Of a stretch of 28,914 bases of DNA, positions 10,722 to 18,090 are shown piece after piece (positions within the stretch are counted from its first letter, which is position 1; the number at the start of each line of letters is the position of its first letter). The DNA is from CAZYBG01 sp964645155 (GTDB lineage Bacteria > Pseudomonadota > Alphaproteobacteria > Rhodobacterales > Rhodobacteraceae), in contig CAZYBG010000035.1 of NCBI GenBank assembly GCA_964645155.1, forward strand, positions 1 to 28,914, given 5' to 3'. The position numbers were made by a program, and so were the translations under genes. The notes beneath the pieces are model-generated. The model made no database searches. It saw only the letters and a list, made by a program, of their open reading frames with translations, and had not been told where the DNA came from.

Positions 10722-11729
10722 TCAGCCGCGGGGGTCGAGTAGCCGGGCGAGGACGCTTTCCGCGGTGATCCGGCCGCCGCCGGCCAGCGGCACCGCCCGG
10801 TGGCTGCGCAGCCGCTCCATCACCGCGCGCACCGGGGCGTCGGGCAGGACCGGGGCGCCGTCGGCCTCGCCCGCCTCGGCCACGTCGCCCGCCGTCAGGA
10901 CGCCGAGCGGGTTCATGTGCGCCACGAAATCGGCCACGTAGTCCGACGCGGGCGCCGAGAAGATCTCCCTCGGGGTGCCGCACTGCACGATCCGGCCGCC
11001 TTCCATGATGGCGATCCGGTTGCCGAGCTTGAATGCCTCGTCGAGATCGTGGCTGACGAAGATGATCGTGCGGCGCAGCTTGGCCTGGAGGTCCAGCAGC
11101 TCGTCCTGCAGGCGGGCGCGGATCAGCGGGTCGAGCGCCGAGAACGGCTCGTCCATCAGCAGGATCGGCGCCTCGGTCGAGAAGGCGCGGGCCAGCCCGA
11201 CGCGCTGCTGCATGCCGCCCGAAAGCTCGCCCACCTTGCGGTTCGCCCAGTCGGCGAGCCCGACGAGCCTGAGCTGATCGGCGACGCGGGCGTGCCGCTC
11301 CGGCGGGGCCACCCCGGCCAGTTCCAGCCCAAGGCCGACATTCTCGGCGACGGTGCGCCAGGGCAGGAGCCCGAACTGCTGGAACACCATCGCCACGCAT
11401 TCGCGGCGCAGCCGCAGGAGATCGGCCCTAGGCGCGGAGGCCGCGTCGCAGCTCCAGTCGCCGTCACGCACGGTGACGCGGCCGCGCACCACCGGGTTCA
11501 GCCCGTTGACCGCCCGGAGCAGCGTCGACTTGCCCGACCCCGACAGCCCCATCAGCACGAGGATCTCGCCCTCCTCGACGGTGAGCGAGCAGTTGTGCAC
11601 GCCCAGCACCTGGCCTGTCGCACGCTGGATCTCGGCCCGGTCCTGGCCTGCATCCATCAGGGGCAGCGCCCGCTCCGGCTGCTCGCCGAAGACGATGCAG
11701 ACCTCCTCGAACGCGACGGCGACGCTCAT
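10722..11729 (-). CDS. choV: Choline ABC transporter ATP-binding protein ChoV
   Basis: This is the 335-residue cytoplasmic ATPase of the choline importer, related to ProV/OpuAA. It contains Walker A GLSGSGKST (about residues 60-68), a Q loop in AMVFQQFGLLPW, the ABC signature LSGGMQQRVGLARAF, Walker B ILLMDEPFSALDP, and the switch His in FVSHDLDEAF. The N-terminal stretch FGEQPERALPLMDAGQ is typical of the choline/proline-betaine branch. The part after about residue 245 is short for a tandem-CBS tail and looks like a single reduced regulatory segment. The start overlaps the choW stop by four bases (ATGA), implying translational coupling. It is the last gene of choX-flavodoxin-choW-choV. Confidence 0.94.
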   Translation of the reverse strand: MSVAVAFEEVCIVFGEQPERALPLMDAGQDRAEIQRATGQVLGVHNCSLTVEEGEILVLMGLSGSGKSTLLRAVNGLNPVVRGRVTVRDGDWSCDAASAPRADLLRLRRECVAMVFQQFGLLPWRTVAENVGLGLELAGVAPPERHARVADQLRLVGLADWANRKVGELSGGMQQRVGLARAFSTEAPILLMDEPFSALDPLIRARLQDELLDLQAKLRRTIIFVSHDLDEAFKLGNRIAIMEGGRIVQCGTPREIFSAPASDYVADFVAHMNPLGVLTAGDVAEAGEADGAPVLPDAPVRAVMERLRSHRAVPLAGGGRITAESVLARLLDPRG

Positions 11730-12559
11730 CGGCGTTCCACCCTGAGCATCCGGTCAAGCACGATCGCCACCACGACGATGACGAAGCCCGCCTCGAACCC
11801 CAGAGAGGTGTTGACCGAGTTGAGCGCCCGCACCACCGGCACGCCGAGCCCGTCGGCGCCCACCAGCGCCGCGATCACGACCATCGAGAGCGACAGCATG
11901 ATGGTCTGGTTCAGCCCGGTCATGATCTGCGGCACTGCCCAGGGCAGCTCGACCTTCCAGAGCACCTGGCGCGGCGTCGCGCCGAAGGCGGTCGCCGCCT
12001 CGAGCAGCGGCGCCGGCGTCGTCGAGATGCCGAGATGGGTCAGCCGGATCGGCGCCGGCAGCACGAAGACCACGGTCGCGATCAGCCCCGGGACGAGGCC
12101 GAGGCCGAAGAACACGATGGCGGGGATCAGGTAGACGAAGGTGGGCAGCGTCTGCATCAGGTCGAGCACGGGGCGCATCGCCGCGTAGAGCCGCGGCCGG
12201 TGCGCCGCCGCGATGCCGACGGGCACGCCGAGCGCCATGCAGACGATGCACGACGACAGGATCAGCGTCAGGCTCTCGGTGGTCTCCTCCCAGTAGTCCT
12301 GGTTGAGGATGAAGAGAAAGCCCGCCAGAACCAGCAGGCAGGTCTTCCAGCTCTTCTGCAGCACCCAGGTCAGCGCCACGAACGCGGCGATCAACACCAG
12401 CGGGTGCGGTGTCTGCAGGCACCACAGGATGCCGTCGATCATGGCCTCCATGACCGCCGCGAGGCCGTCGAAGAACCAGCCGAGTTCGGCCTTCATCCAG
12501 TCGAAGACCGCCTTCGCGGTGGGTCCGACCGGGATCTTGGGGATCTCGAGGGGTTCCAT
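11726..12559 (-). CDS. choW: Choline ABC transporter permease ChoW
   Basis: The 277-residue protein is the membrane subunit of the choline importer, homologous to ProW/OpuAB. It begins MEPLEIPKIPVGPTAKAVFD, the usual ChoW start, followed by several membrane segments. The BPD_transp_1 fold includes the EAA-loop-like region LEAATAFGATPRQVLWKVEL (about residues 187-206), which contacts the ATPase. MQTLPTFVYLIPAIVFFGLG is another strongly conserved family stretch. It begins nine bases after the stop of the flavodoxin-like gene and overlaps choV by four bases, so it belongs to one operon with the binding protein ChoX and the ATPase ChoV. Confidence 0.94.
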   Translation of the reverse strand: MEPLEIPKIPVGPTAKAVFDWMKAELGWFFDGLAAVMEAMIDGILWCLQTPHPLVLIAAFVALTWVLQKSWKTCLLVLAGFLFILNQDYWEETTESLTLILSSCIVCMALGVPVGIAAAHRPRLYAAMRPVLDLMQTLPTFVYLIPAIVFFGLGLVPGLIATVVFVLPAPIRLTHLGISTTPAPLLEAATAFGATPRQVLWKVELPWAVPQIMTGLNQTIMLSLSMVVIAALVGADGLGVPVVRALNSVNTSLGFEAGFVIVVVAIVLDRMLRVERR

Positions 12560-12568
12560 ACGTTCCGC

Positions 12569-13126
12569 CTAGCCGTGCCACCGGCGGATCGCGAGGCCGA
12601 TCCGCGCGCCGAACCTGCGGGCCGTGCCGAGGTCGCCCGCGTCGATCAGCGCGGCCTTGTCGCGCGACGCGGTCGCCGACAGGCCGAGGTAGCTGCCGTC
12701 ACGGTTGGGCCCCTCGCCGGCCGTGCCGGGCGCCGGGCCGATCGCCTCCTGGCCGACCCAGATCATGGCGTGTTGCGCCGCGAACACCGCCAGTTGCTGC
12801 AGCGTCGAAAGCTTGTCGCCCGCGTGATACGACGCCACGGTGAAGCCCGCGGCGACCTTGTCCTTCCACAACCGGTCATCCCAGCGGCCCGTCGAGCCAT
12901 CCATGAACGCTTTGAAAGAGGCGGCCGCGCTGCCCATGTAGGTCGGCGCGCCGAAGATGATCGCGGGCGCGCGGTCCATCATCGCCCAGTCGGCATCGGC
13001 GAGGGCGTCGGTCTCGGACAGGTGGGGCGGGTCAAGACCGGCATCGGCCATTCTAACGGCGATGGCCGATGCGAGCCGCCGGGTATGCCCGTTCCCCGAA
13101 TAGAAGGTGATGACTGCCGGCTCCAC
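12569..13126 (-). CDS. Flavodoxin/WrbA-like FMN-binding protein in the cho operon
   Basis: The 185-residue protein has a flavodoxin-like fold: VITFYSGNGHTRRLASAIA near the N-terminus is the phosphate-binding loop for FMN. FGAPTYMGSAAASFKAFMD (about residues 59-77) is the second flavin loop seen in WrbA and NADPH-dependent FMN reductases. AAGFTVASYHAGDKLSTLQQ corresponds to the third. It probably binds FMN and reduces a quinone or similar acceptor, but the true electron partner is unknown. The start is a GTG at 13126, forced because the first flavin-binding strand begins four residues later; no good ribosome-binding site is seen. It lies between choX (51-base gap) and choW (9-base gap), an unusual place for a redox gene. 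Confidence 0.82.
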   Translation of the reverse strand: MEPAVITFYSGNGHTRRLASAIAVRMADAGLDPPHLSETDALADADWAMMDRAPAIIFGAPTYMGSAAASFKAFMDGSTGRWDDRLWKDKVAAGFTVASYHAGDKLSTLQQLAVFAAQHAMIWVGQEAIGPAPGTAGEGPNRDGSYLGLSATASRDKAALIDAGDLGTARRFGARIGLAIRRWHG

Positions 13127-13177
13127 CGGACAAGCGTGGCGCGCCCTTGCGCGGGAGGCATCGGGCGCGCCGTCCGC

Positions 13178-14101
13178 CTATTGCAGCGCTGCGGTCACGG
13201 CCGCCATCGCGTCGCCGCCATCGGCCGTCGTCACGCCGTCGAGCCACGGCCCGAGGACGTCGGGATTGGCGGCGAGCCAGGCGCGCGCGGCTTCCTGCGG
13301 ATCGGCGCCGTCGTTGAGGATCGCGCCCATGATCTCGTTCTCCATCTGCAGCGAGAACTCGAGGTTCTGCAGGAGCTTTCCGGGGCTGGGGCATTCCGTG
13401 ACGAAGCCGGCCCGGGTATTCGTCGCCACCGTGGCGCCGCCCAGGTCCGGGCCGAAGAAGTCGTCGCCGCCGGTCAGGTAGGTCATCTCGAAATTCGCGT
13501 TCATCGGGTGCGGCTCCCAGCCGAGGAACACGATCGGCGTGTCGCCCTCGACCGCCCGCGCGACCTCGGCCAGCATCCCCTGCTCGGAGCTCTCGACGAC
13601 CTCGAAGCCCTCGAGCCCGAAGGCGTCCTGCGCGATCATGTCGAGGATCAGGCGGTTGCCGTCGTTGCCGGGCTCGATCCCGTAGATCTGCCCGCCGAGG
13701 GCGTCGCGCTGCTCGGCGATGTCGGCGAAATCGGTGATGCCGAGCGCCGCGCCGGCGGCGTTGGTGGCCAGAGTGTACTTCGCGCCCTCGAGGTTCGTGC
13801 GGACTGTCTCGACCGTTCCGGCCTCGCGGTAGGGGGCGATGTCCGCCTCCATCGTCGGCATCCAGTTGCCGAGGAACACGTCGATGTCGCCCTCGGCGAG
13901 GCCGGCATAGGTGACCGGCACCGACAGCACCTTCACATCGGTCTCGTAGCCCAGCGCCTCGAGGATCACCGTCGTCGCGGCGGTGGTCGCGGTGATGTCG
14001 GTCCAGCCGACGTCGGAGAACGTGATCGTCTCGCAGTCCGCGGCGGCCTGGCCGGCGAAGGCCGCGAAGGCGAGGGCGGTAAGCGGTGTGGCAAGGCGCA
14101 T
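13178..14101 (-). CDS. choX: Choline ABC transporter substrate-binding protein ChoX
   Basis: The 307-residue periplasmic protein has a signal peptide of about 21 residues ending in Ala-Ala-Ala before Asp22. The mature part opens CETITFSDVGWTDITATT, as in ChoX of Sinorhizobium. The choline box described for that protein is fully conserved with a constant offset of ten: Trp33, Asp35, Trp80, Tyr109, Asn146 and Trp195 match Trp43, Asp45, Trp90, Tyr119, Asn156 and Trp205 (positions recalled from the published structure). This supports choline, rather than betaine or carnitine, as ligand. A GGGGAG ribosome-binding site lies nine bases before the ATG. It is the first gene of the cho operon and is divergent from betI, with a BetI-type palindrome between them. 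Confidence 0.95.
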   Translation of the reverse strand: MRLATPLTALAFAAFAGQAAADCETITFSDVGWTDITATTAATTVILEALGYETDVKVLSVPVTYAGLAEGDIDVFLGNWMPTMEADIAPYREAGTVETVRTNLEGAKYTLATNAAGAALGITDFADIAEQRDALGGQIYGIEPGNDGNRLILDMIAQDAFGLEGFEVVESSEQGMLAEVARAVEGDTPIVFLGWEPHPMNANFEMTYLTGGDDFFGPDLGGATVATNTRAGFVTECPSPGKLLQNLEFSLQMENEIMGAILNDGADPQEAARAWLAANPDVLGPWLDGVTTADGGDAMAAVTAALQ

Positions 14102-14196
14102 GGCCGTGGACTCCCCGTTGGTTCTGGTTTGCCGCCATGAAACGGCGCCGGCGCGCGAAAGGCAACCGGTTCATGACGTCTTTCTGATTTTTGTTG

Positions 14197-14210
14197 ATTG
14201 ACGAGTCAAT
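14197..14210. promoter_or_regulatory. BetI-type operator between choX and betI
   Basis: ATTGAC (14197-14202) and GTCAAT (14205-14210) form a perfect palindrome with a two-base centre, inside the wider context TTGATTGACGAGTCAATAA. It resembles the TTGATTGA-type half-sites of BetI operators known from choline loci of proteobacteria. It lies 37-51 bases before the betI start and about 96 bases before choX, in an AT-rich gap. One BetI site could thus repress both betIBA and the cho operon until choline is present. The palindrome is seen; BetI binding is inferred. Confidence 0.75.
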
Positions 14211-14247
14211 AAAGAATCCGCTAGCCCGGAGCGAAAGGAGCAGGCCG

Positions 14248-14823
14248 ATGCCCAAGGTCGGAATGGAACCGCTGCGCCGCGACGCGCTCGTCCGCGCGAC
14301 GATCGCCGAGATCGGCCGCGCGGGCACGCTCGACGTCACGGTCGCGCAGATCGCCCGCCGCGCCGGCATGTCCCCGGCGCTTGCGCATCACTATTTCGGC
14401 GGCAAGGAGCAGATCTTCCTCGCTGCGATGCGCCATATTCTGGCGATCTACGGCGCCGAGATCCGCGGCGCGCTTGCCGCGGCCGACGGGGCCGAGGGGC
14501 GGGTGCGCGCGGTGATCCGGGCGAGCTTCTCCGAAGGCTCGTTCCGGCGCGAGGTCGTCTCCGCCTGGCTGCACTTCTACGTCCTCGCCCAGACCGTGCC
14601 CGAGGCGGCGCGCCTGCTCGGCATCTACCAGCGGCGCCTGCACTCGAACCTGGTCCATCCGCTGCGCCATGTCGTGGGCGCGCGGGCGGGCGAGGTGGCG
14701 GACCGGCTGGCGGCGATGATCGACGGCGTCTACCTGCGCGAGGCGCTGGCCGGCCGCGCGCCCGACCGGGGTCGCGCGATCGCGCTGGTCGAGGGCCTCC
14801 TCCGGGCGGAGCGCGCGCCATGA
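14248..14823 (+). CDS. betI: BetI, choline-responsive TetR-family repressor
   Basis: The 191-residue protein begins MPKVGMEPLRRDALVRATI, the typical BetI start. It has a TetR helix-turn-helix (about residues 25-50, VTVAQIARRAGMSPALAHHYF). The C-terminal domain carries the BetI pattern VVSAWLHFYVLAQTVPEAARL and ends in MIDGVYLREAL. BetI represses choline-to-betaine genes and is relieved by choline. The ATG at 14248 is set by AGGAG at 14236-14240, seven bases upstream; a TTG 19 codons earlier lies inside the operator and is rejected. The stop overlaps the betB start by four bases (ATGA), so betI, betB and betA form one operon. Confidence 0.95.
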   Translation: MPKVGMEPLRRDALVRATIAEIGRAGTLDVTVAQIARRAGMSPALAHHYFGGKEQIFLAAMRHILAIYGAEIRGALAAADGAEGRVRAVIRASFSEGSFRREVVSAWLHFYVLAQTVPEAARLLGIYQRRLHSNLVHPLRHVVGARAGEVADRLAAMIDGVYLREALAGRAPDRGRAIALVEGLLRAERAP

Positions 14824-16271
14824 ATGTACAGCCGCAGGCGAGCCATTTCGTGAACGGCGCCTTTGCCGAGGATGCCGCGGGGGCGCCCCTCGTCTCGCTT
14901 CATCCCGCCACCGGCGAGGCTATTGCCGACCTGCACGCGGCGACGCCGGCGATCGTCGATGCCGCGCTTGCCGCCGCGGCGCGGGCGCAGCCCGGCTGGG
15001 CCGCGCTGCGGCCGGTCGAGCGCGGCCGGGTGCTGGTGCGCGCCGCCGGCATCATCCGCGCCCGGGCCGAGGACCTCGCCCGGCTGGAGACGCTCGACAC
15101 CGGCAAGCCGCTCTCCGAGACGCGGGTTGCCGACTGGCCCTCGGGGGCCGACGCGCTCGAATATTTCGGCGGCCTCGCGGCCACGATCGGCGGCGAGACG
15201 ATCCCGCTCGGCGGCGACTGGGCCTACACGATGCGGGTGCCGCTCGGGGTGACGGTCGGCATCGGCGCCTGGAACTATCCCAGCCAGATCGCCTGCTGGA
15301 AGGCCGCGCCGGCGCTGGTCTGCGGCAACACGATGGTGTTCAAGCCCTCGGAACTCACGCCGCTCGGCGCGCTCCGGCTGGCCGAGATCCTGGCCGAGGC
15401 CGGCGCGCCAGCGGGCGTCTTCAACGTCGTGCAGGGCGCGGGCGAGGTCGGTGCCCGCCTCGTCTCCGACGCCCGCGTCCGCAAGGTCTCGCTCACCGGC
15501 TCGGTCGAGACCGGGCGCAGAGTCTACACGATGGCGGCCGAGGGCCTGCGCCACGCCACCATGGAGCTCGGCGGCAAGTCGCCGCTCATCGTCTTCGCCG
15601 ATGCCGATCTCGACGCCGCGGTGGGCGCGGCGATGCTCGGCAACTTCTATTCCGCCGGGCAGGTCTGCTCGAACGGCACCCGCGTCTTCGTCGAGGCGGG
15701 GATCGAGGCCGCGTTCCTCGACCGCCTCGTCGCCCGGATGCGCGCCATCCGGCTCGGCGATCCGCTGGACGATGCGACCACCCTCGGCCCCCTCGTCAGC
15801 GCGGCGCAGCGCGACAAGGTGCTCGGCTTCATCGAGGCCGGCCGCGCGGAGGGCGCCCGCCTCGTCGCCGGCGGCGGCGTGCCGCAGCTGCCCGGCTTCT
15901 TCGTCGAGCCAACGGTCTTCGCCGGCGTCACCGACGCGATGACCATCGCGCGCGAGGAGATCTTCGGCCCGGTGATGTCGGTCCTGGCCTTCGCGGACGA
16001 GGACGAGGTGGTGGCCCGCGCCAACGCCACGCCCTTCGGCCTCTCGGCCGGCGTCTTCACCCGCGACCTCGCCCGCGCGCACCGGGTGATCGGCCGGCTC
16101 GAGGCCGGCACCGCCTGGATCAACGCCTACAATCTCACGCCCGTCGAGATGCCGTTCGGCGGCACCAAGCTCTCCGGCCTCGGCCGCGAGAACGGCCGCG
16201 CCGCGATCGAGCACTGGACCGAGGTCAGGACCGTCTATGTCGGCCAGGGGGGCGTCGATGCACCGTGGTGA
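14820..16271 (+). CDS. betB: Betaine aldehyde dehydrogenase
   Basis: The 483-residue NAD(P)-dependent aldehyde dehydrogenase oxidises betaine aldehyde to glycine betaine, the second step of choline oxidation. The cofactor-binding region includes GIGAWNYPSQIACWKAAPAL and the SLTGSVETGRRV loop. The general base is Glu249 in MELGGKSPLIVF and the nucleophile is Cys283 in SAGQVCSNGTRVFV. The C-terminal AYNLTPVEMPFGGTKLSGLG is a BetB-type ending. Length and residue spacing are normal for BetB. It is coupled to betI by a four-base overlap and precedes betA. The 126-base spacer to betA contains a stable hairpin. Confidence 0.96.
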   Translation: MNVQPQASHFVNGAFAEDAAGAPLVSLHPATGEAIADLHAATPAIVDAALAAAARAQPGWAALRPVERGRVLVRAAGIIRARAEDLARLETLDTGKPLSETRVADWPSGADALEYFGGLAATIGGETIPLGGDWAYTMRVPLGVTVGIGAWNYPSQIACWKAAPALVCGNTMVFKPSELTPLGALRLAEILAEAGAPAGVFNVVQGAGEVGARLVSDARVRKVSLTGSVETGRRVYTMAAEGLRHATMELGGKSPLIVFADADLDAAVGAAMLGNFYSAGQVCSNGTRVFVEAGIEAAFLDRLVARMRAIRLGDPLDDATTLGPLVSAAQRDKVLGFIEAGRAEGARLVAGGGVPQLPGFFVEPTVFAGVTDAMTIAREEIFGPVMSVLAFADEDEVVARANATPFGLSAGVFTRDLARAHRVIGRLEAGTAWINAYNLTPVEMPFGGTKLSGLGRENGRAAIEHWTEVRTVYVGQGGVDAPW

Positions 16272-16341
16272 GGCGCGCGCGCCCGGCCCGCAGCGGCACC
16301 GCCCGCCCGCTTCCCCGTCTCGCAAGTATCCCACGGGGTGC

Positions 16342-16364
16342 GCGAGGGGTGTGAAACCCCTCGC
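16342..16364 (+). repeat. Inverted repeat (hairpin) in the betB-betA spacer
   Basis: GCGAGGGGT (16342-16350) pairs perfectly with ACCCCTCGC (16356-16364) around the five-base loop GTGAA, giving a nine-pair GC-rich stem. No T run follows, so it is not a standard intrinsic terminator, and betA starts only 33 bases downstream. It could slow transcription, protect an mRNA end or be one copy of a dispersed palindromic repeat. The structure is plain; its role is unknown. Confidence 0.7.
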
Positions 16365-16397
16365 TCCGGCAGCTCCGGCCCCGCGCGGGGGCCGCTG

Positions 16398-18047
16398 ATG
16401 GAGGTCGATTTCGTCATCGTCGGGGCGGGCTCGGCGGGCTGCGCGCTGGCCTACCGGCTGGCCGAGGCTGGCGCCTCGGTCGTCGTGATCGAGCATGGCG
16501 GCACCGATGCCGGCCCGTTCATCCAGATGCCGGGTGCGCTGAGCTTTCCGATGAACATGGCGCGCTACGACTGGGGCTTCATGTCGGAGCCCGAGCCCGG
16601 GCTCGGCGGGCGGCGGGTTCCGGTGCCGCGCGGCAAGGTCGTCGGCGGGTCGTCCTCGATCAACGGCATGGTTTACGTGCGCGGCCATGCCCGCGACTTC
16701 GACCACTGGGCCGAAGCGGGCGCCACCGGCTGGGCCTATGCGGACGTGCTGCCCTACTTCAAGCGGATGGAGTGCTGGCACGGAACCGGCGACCCGGCCT
16801 GGCGCGGCCGCGACGGGCCGCTCCACATCACCCGCGGCAGCCGGGCGAACCCGCTGCACGCGGCCTTCGTCGAGGCCGCCCGGCAGGCCGGCTACGGCGT
16901 CACGGAAGACTACAACGGCGCGCGGCAGGAGGGTTTCGGCCCGATGGAGGCGACGATCTGGCAGGGGCGGCGCTGGTCGGCGGCCAATGCCTACCTGCGG
17001 CCGGCACTGCGGCGGCCGAACTGCACGCTGGTGCGCGGCCTCGCCCGTCGGGTGACGATCGAGGACGGCCGGGCGACGGGGGTGGAGGTGGCCCGCGCCG
17101 GCGCGGTCGAAACGATCCGGGCGCGGCGCGAGATCGTCCTCGCGGCGTCGTCGATCAACACGCCGAAGCTCCTGATGCTCTCGGGCATCGGCCCGGCGGC
17201 GCATCTCGCCGCGCACGGGGTGCCGGTCGTTGCCGACCGCGCCGGCGTCGGCGCGAACCTGCAGGACCATCTCGAGGTCTACGTGCAGTTCGCCGCGCGC
17301 CATCCGATCACGCTCTACCGCTACTGGAATCCGGTCGGGAAGGCCTATGTCGGCGCGCGCTGGCTTTTCACCCGCAGCGGCCCGGGCGCCTCGAACCAGT
17401 TCGAAAGCGCGGGCTTCATCCGCTCCGCCGCCGGGATCGACTATCCCGACATCCAGTTCCATTTCCTGCCGCTGGCCGTCCGCTACGACGGCAAGGAGGT
17501 GGTCAGGGGCCACGGCTTCCAGGCACATGTCGGGCCGATGCGGTCGAAGTCGCGCGGCACGGTCAGCCTGCGTTCGCCGCGCCCGGAGGATGCGCCGGTC
17601 ATCCGCTTCAACTACATGAGCCATCCCGATGACTGGGTGGAGTTTCGCGCCTGCCTTCGGTTGACGCGCGAGATCTTCGCGCAGGATGCTATGAAGGCGC
17701 ACGTTTCCCGCGCACTGTCCCTGGATGACGCCCTGCACGCCGATGCCGACCTCGACGACTTCGTCCGCGCCCATGCCGAGAGCGCCTATCACCCCTGCGG
17801 CACCGCGCGGATCGGGCGGCGCGACGATCCACTTGCCGTGGTCGACCCCGAATGCCGGGTGATCGGGGTCGCCGGCCTCAGGGTCGCCGACAGCTCGGTG
17901 TTCCCGCGGATCACCAACGGCAACCTCAACGCGCCGTCGATCATGGTGGGCGAGAAGGCGGCCGATCACCTGCTCGGCCGCACGCCGCTTCCGGCCGAGA
18001 ACCTCGAGCCGTGGATGCACCCGGCCTGGCGGACGGCGCAGCGCTAG
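16398..18047 (+). CDS. betA: Choline dehydrogenase
   Basis: The 549-residue FAD-dependent GMC oxidoreductase converts choline to betaine aldehyde at the inner membrane. The N-terminal dinucleotide-binding motif is VIVGAGSAGCALAYRLAEAG (about residues 6-25). The first GMC signature is GKVVGGSSSINGMVYVRGH (about 81-99) and the second is AASSINTPKLLMLSGIGPA. The C-terminal active-site region has SAYHPCGTARIG, including the conserved His, and VADSSVFPRITNGNLNAPSI. The ATG at 16398 gives the usual start MEVDFVIVGAG; an upstream start at 16338 would read through the hairpin and has no family support. It is the last gene of betIBA and converges on aspS with a 43-base gap. Confidence 0.95.
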   Translation: MEVDFVIVGAGSAGCALAYRLAEAGASVVVIEHGGTDAGPFIQMPGALSFPMNMARYDWGFMSEPEPGLGGRRVPVPRGKVVGGSSSINGMVYVRGHARDFDHWAEAGATGWAYADVLPYFKRMECWHGTGDPAWRGRDGPLHITRGSRANPLHAAFVEAARQAGYGVTEDYNGARQEGFGPMEATIWQGRRWSAANAYLRPALRRPNCTLVRGLARRVTIEDGRATGVEVARAGAVETIRARREIVLAASSINTPKLLMLSGIGPAAHLAAHGVPVVADRAGVGANLQDHLEVYVQFAARHPITLYRYWNPVGKAYVGARWLFTRSGPGASNQFESAGFIRSAAGIDYPDIQFHFLPLAVRYDGKEVVRGHGFQAHVGPMRSKSRGTVSLRSPRPEDAPVIRFNYMSHPDDWVEFRACLRLTREIFAQDAMKAHVSRALSLDDALHADADLDDFVRAHAESAYHPCGTARIGRRDDPLAVVDPECRVIGVAGLRVADSSVFPRITNGNLNAPSIMVGEKAADHLLGRTPLPAENLEPWMHPAWRTAQR

Positions 18048-18090
18048 CCCTCGCGGGCGCGCCGCGTCCGGGCCCGATGCCGCCGGCCGG

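Noticed and set aside
14730..18020. A 1096-codon open frame on the minus strand across betB and betA
   Set aside because: It is antisense to two well-recognised enzymes and has a composition typical of reverse-frame shadows.
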